Below are positions 13,231 to 15,400 of a stretch of 15,400 bases of DNA, piece by piece. Every line of letters starts with the position of its first letter. Within the stretch, counting starts at the first letter, position 1. Under the pieces are notes generated by a model, which did no database searches, had not been told where the DNA came from, and saw only the letters and a program-made list of their open reading frames with translations. Source of the stretch: Actinomycetota bacterium (GTDB lineage Bacteria; Actinomycetota; Geothermincolia; Fen-727; Anoxymicrobiaceae); NCBI GenBank assembly GCA_003154635.1, contig PMDX01000077.1:1-15400 (forward strand). The letters are read 5' to 3'. Made by a program: the position numbers and the translations under genes.

Positions 13231-14798
13231 TCTACTCCCGCGAACACATAAACGGTGATGTGCGCCTCATTGCCGAGGTCGTCGTCATAGGCTCGGGAGC
13301 CGGCGGCGCGACGATCGCGAAGGAGCTGTCGGAGGCTGGGCGCAAGGTCGTTGTCCTCGAAGCCGGCGGGCACTTCACGCGCGATGATTTCAACCTCCGG
13401 ATGGACTTCGCGGCGACCAACATGTACTGGTACGGGGGACAGCTGATAACGCTCGGCACACCGATGTTCGTCATCCCCCAGGGCAAGACCGTCGGGGGCA
13501 CGACGACCATCAACTCGGGCACGTGTCTGAGGATGTCCCACAGCGTGCTCAAGAAATGGCACATGGAGCACGGGCTCTGGGACATCAATGACGAGGAGCT
13601 CGCGCTTTACTACGCGGCGGTCGAGGAGTACCTGTTCGTCCAGAAGGGCGACCCGGAGGTGCTCGGCAAGAACGCGCTGCTCTTCCTCGAGGGGGCCAGG
13701 AACCTGGGGCTTTCCGGCGGTATCCTTCCGCGCAACGCGAAAGACTGCGAGGGCTTCGGCGTCTGCTGTTTCGGCTGTCCAACTGACGCCAAGCAGAGCG
13801 CGAACATCTCTTACATCCCGGACGCGGTGAAGGCCGGATGCGATGTCTACACCAATGTGACGGTGGACGAGCTCGTGCTCAAGGGCGGCCGGGTGACCGG
13901 GGCGAAGGGCCGTTTCGCCGGAGGCAACGGAAACGGCTCGTCGGGACCGACGATCGAAGTAAGCGCGGACGTGGTAGTGCTGGCTGCCGGGGCGTTCCAT
14001 TCGCCCAGGATGCTTCTGGCACAAGGGTTGTGCAACTCGAGCGGGCAGGTGGGGCGCAATCTCACGATCCACCCGTGCAGCCCGACTGTCGCGGTCATGG
14101 ACGAGAAAATCGGGAACCCCAAAGGCGTCCCGCAGGCGACGTACGTCGATGAGTTCGCCGACGACGGCATAATGCTCGAAGGGGGCACCGTGCCGCCGCT
14201 TGGAGTTGCGATGAACCTTCCTTACAATGGAAGTCGGCTTGCCGCATTCATGAGCGGCTATCCGAATACCGGCATGTTCGGCGCGATGCTCTCCGAACAT
14301 TGTTCGGCGGGTACGGTTAAGCTGCACCCAAGGGACAGGCAGCGCTACGTCATCACCTACAACCTTCGGGGTGATGACGTCCGGAAGTTCAGGTTCATGA
14401 CCGAGATAATGGCGGAGGTATGGTTCAGCCTCGGCGCAAAGAGCGTGTTCACACCGACCGTCAGCTTCCCGGACATGCTGCCTTCGGACCTTAAGCGCTT
14501 CAAGAAGCAAAAGCCGAAAGCTTCCGATTACATCGCGGTCAGCGCGTATCACCCGCTCGGGACGTGCCGCATGGGTGACGACCCCGAGAGCTCGGTGGTC
14601 CGGCACACCGGGGAGACGTGGGACATCCCCGGACTGTTCGTCTGCGACGGGAGCATAGTACCGACGTCTCTCGGCGTGAACCCTCAGCTCACCATCTTCG
14701 CGCTGGCGATGCGCTGCGCGGGGTTTGTCGATGAAAAGCTGGAGAAGGTCGCGGGCCGTCAGGGGCAGGGCAAGGCATCCTGCTCCGATCTGCACTGA
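13227..14798 (+). CDS. GMC-family FAD oxidoreductase (long-chain alcohol oxidase-like)
   Basis: A 523-residue flavoenzyme of the glucose-methanol-choline family. The FAD Rossmann motif is VVVIGSGAGGATIAKEL (GSGAGG at 22-27), with VVVLEAGG closing the second strand. GKTVGGTTTINSGTCLR is the GMC signature that contacts FAD. A cysteine-rich stretch, C174-x5-CC-x2-C184 in CEGFGVCCFGCPTDAKQS, matches the conserved region of long-chain alcohol oxidases. The C-terminal signature SAYHPLGTCRMG supplies the catalytic H442, and GVNPQLTIFALAMR supplies N485, the usual His/Asn pair. The family oxidises alcohols to aldehydes or ketones. Lack of a signal peptide and the alcohol-oxidase-like motifs favour a cytoplasmic or membrane-face enzyme on lipophilic alcohols or sterol-like substrates; this is inference. 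Translation is coupled to the preceding 157-aa gene. It converges on rpoD with 26 bases between the ORFs. Confidence 0.87.
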   Translation: MIYSREHINGDVRLIAEVVVIGSGAGGATIAKELSEAGRKVVVLEAGGHFTRDDFNLRMDFAATNMYWYGGQLITLGTPMFVIPQGKTVGGTTTINSGTCLRMSHSVLKKWHMEHGLWDINDEELALYYAAVEEYLFVQKGDPEVLGKNALLFLEGARNLGLSGGILPRNAKDCEGFGVCCFGCPTDAKQSANISYIPDAVKAGCDVYTNVTVDELVLKGGRVTGAKGRFAGGNGNGSSGPTIEVSADVVVLAAGAFHSPRMLLAQGLCNSSGQVGRNLTIHPCSPTVAVMDEKIGNPKGVPQATYVDEFADDGIMLEGGTVPPLGVAMNLPYNGSRLAAFMSGYPNTGMFGAMLSEHCSAGTVKLHPRDRQRYVITYNLRGDDVRKFRFMTEIMAEVWFSLGAKSVFTPTVSFPDMLPSDLKRFKKQKPKASDYIAVSAYHPLGTCRMGDDPESSVVRHTGETWDIPGLFVCDGSIVPTSLGVNPQLTIFALAMRCAGFVDEKLEKVAGRQGQGKASCSDLH

Positions 14799-14808
14799 GG
14801 TAAGACCA

Positions 14809-14825
14809 AGCCACGCGAAGTGGCT
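14809..14825. terminator. Hairpin between convergent GMC and sigma-factor genes
   Basis: AGCCAC (14809-14814) and GTGGCT (14820-14825) form a perfect 6-bp stem around GCGAA, filling the space between two convergent genes and touching the rpoD stop codon. There is no T-run on either side. It may end transcription in both directions. Confidence 0.35.
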
Positions 14826-15400
14826 CAGTTCTCCATGTATTCCCTGAGGCAGCCGCTACGTGATGGGTGCCTAAGCTTCACGAGGGCTTTCGCTTCTATC
14901 TGGCGTATGCGCTCCCGGGTTACTCCAAAGACCTTTCCCACTTCCTCGAGGGTCCTGGGCCGCCCGTCCAGGAGCCCAAACCGGAGCTGCATTATGCGCT
15001 TCTCCCGGGTGGTGAGGTCATCGAGCACATCTTCGAGTTGCTCCTGCAGCATCGTAAACGCGGCCGCGTCCATCGGGACAATAGCACCGGTGTCCTGAAT
15101 GAAATCGGCGAGGAGGCTGTCGTCTTCCTTTCCGATAGGCGTCTCGAGGGACAGGGGGAGCTCGCTCACCTTCATGATCTCCCGCACCTTCTCCTGGGTC
15201 AGGCCCATCGCAATGCTAAGCTCGTCCGGCGTGGGTTCATACCCCTGCTCCTGCAGGAGTCTGAGCTGCACCCTGGCAAGTTTATTGATGTTCTCGACCA
15301 TATGCACAGGGACACGAATGGTCCTGGCCTGGTCTGCTATAGCTCTCGTCACTGCCTGCCGTATCCACCAGGTCGCATAGGTGCTGAACTTGAAGCCCTT
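14825..15400 (-). CDS. rpoD: Primary sigma factor RpoD/SigA, C-terminal part
   Basis: The last 191 residues of the housekeeping sigma-70 factor; the rest lies beyond the right edge. The fragment opens inside region 2.4 with KGFKFSTYATWWIRQAVTRA, the -10 recognition helix, followed by the near-invariant DQARTIRVPVHMVE. Region 3 follows (GYEPTPDELSIAMGLTQEKV, SLETPIGKEDDSLLADFIQD). Region 4 contains LTTREKRIMQLRFGL and the -35-recognition helix-turn-helix TLEEVGKVFGVTRERIRQIE (about 150-169), ending in KLRHPSRSGCLREYMEN. These are diagnostic of group 1 factors. The frame continues without a stop to base 15400, so internal starts such as the GTG at 15352 are not real. The product directs core RNA polymerase to TTGACA/TATAAT-type promoters such as the one at 12681-12710. 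Confidence 0.96.
   Translation of the reverse strand, partial: KGFKFSTYATWWIRQAVTRAIADQARTIRVPVHMVENINKLARVQLRLLQEQGYEPTPDELSIAMGLTQEKVREIMKVSELPLSLETPIGKEDDSLLADFIQDTGAIVPMDAAAFTMLQEQLEDVLDDLTTREKRIMQLRFGLLDGRPRTLEEVGKVFGVTRERIRQIEAKALVKLRHPSRSGCLREYMEN

Noticed and set aside
13083..14795. Long minus-strand open frame of 570 codons
   Set aside because: It is an antisense shadow of the GMC gene and the 157-aa gene, with composition typical of reversed codons.
14825..15352. Complete 175-aa sigma-like protein starting at 15352
   Set aside because: The same frame continues to the window edge as KGFKFSTYATWWIRQA, the conserved region 2.4 of RpoD, so this is an internal codon of a partial gene.

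Overview
This 15.4 kb bacterial chromosomal window is dominated by flavin-dependent redox enzymes and ends at the housekeeping sigma factor gene. Coding density is high. GC is roughly 60% over most of it, with an AT-richer patch at the left edge. Several features fit an anaerobic or facultative lineage: an old-yellow-enzyme fused to an Fe-S/FAD module, a GlpA-like/FAD/DUF1667 trio, a PaaK-type ligase, and a remnant of a URO-D-type protein. The GAP-family membrane protein (most familiar from actinobacteria) and GTG starts with strong Shine-Dalgarno sites hint at a deep actinobacterial or similar GC-rich lineage. That placement is inference; nothing in the window settles the taxonomy.

Left part (1-2770): the 5' part of a secreted DUF3494 (ice-binding-like) protein runs off the left edge on the minus strand. 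It is separated by about 450 non-coding, structured bases from a plus-strand geranylgeranyl-reductase-like flavoprotein. That gene converges on a small membrane protein with a zinc-protease motif. A palindromic intergenic repeat (copy 1 of 3) follows.

Middle left (2780-7160): on the minus strand, a 696-aa OYE/2,4-dienoyl-CoA reductase-type enzyme starts at GTG with a perfect ribosome site. Upstream of it are a hairpin/T-tract terminator and then a GAP-family (LysE-like) membrane protein. A short broken remnant of a uroporphyrinogen-decarboxylase-family C-terminus follows, and then a plus-strand EamA drug/metabolite transporter.

Middle right (7160-12520): a plus-strand pair encodes a phenylacetate-CoA-ligase-like adenylating enzyme and a double zinc-ribbon protein. 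It converges, across repeat copy 2, on a minus-strand operon of three genes: a GlpA-like FAD dehydrogenase with a BFD-type [2Fe-2S] domain, a pyridine-nucleotide/FAD oxidoreductase, and a DUF1667 cysteine protein. The trio looks like one multi-subunit dehydrogenase that passes electrons from a 2-hydroxyacid or glycerol-phosphate-like substrate through FAD and Fe-S centres to NAD(P).

Right part (12520-15400): divergent from the trio and behind a good sigma70-type promoter (TTGACC-18-TATAGT) is a two-gene unit with an ATGA overlap. It encodes a 157-aa helical protein and a GMC oxidoreductase resembling long-chain alcohol oxidases. It converges on the primary sigma factor gene (rpoD/sigA), which runs off the right edge.

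Together the genes suggest a locus for oxidising and activating lipophilic alcohols, hydroxy acids or carboxylic acids: GMC oxidase, GlpA-like complex, acyl-CoA ligase, enoate/dienoyl reductase. No substrate can be read from the sequence. I see no CRISPR array, tRNA, rRNA, transposase or phage gene.
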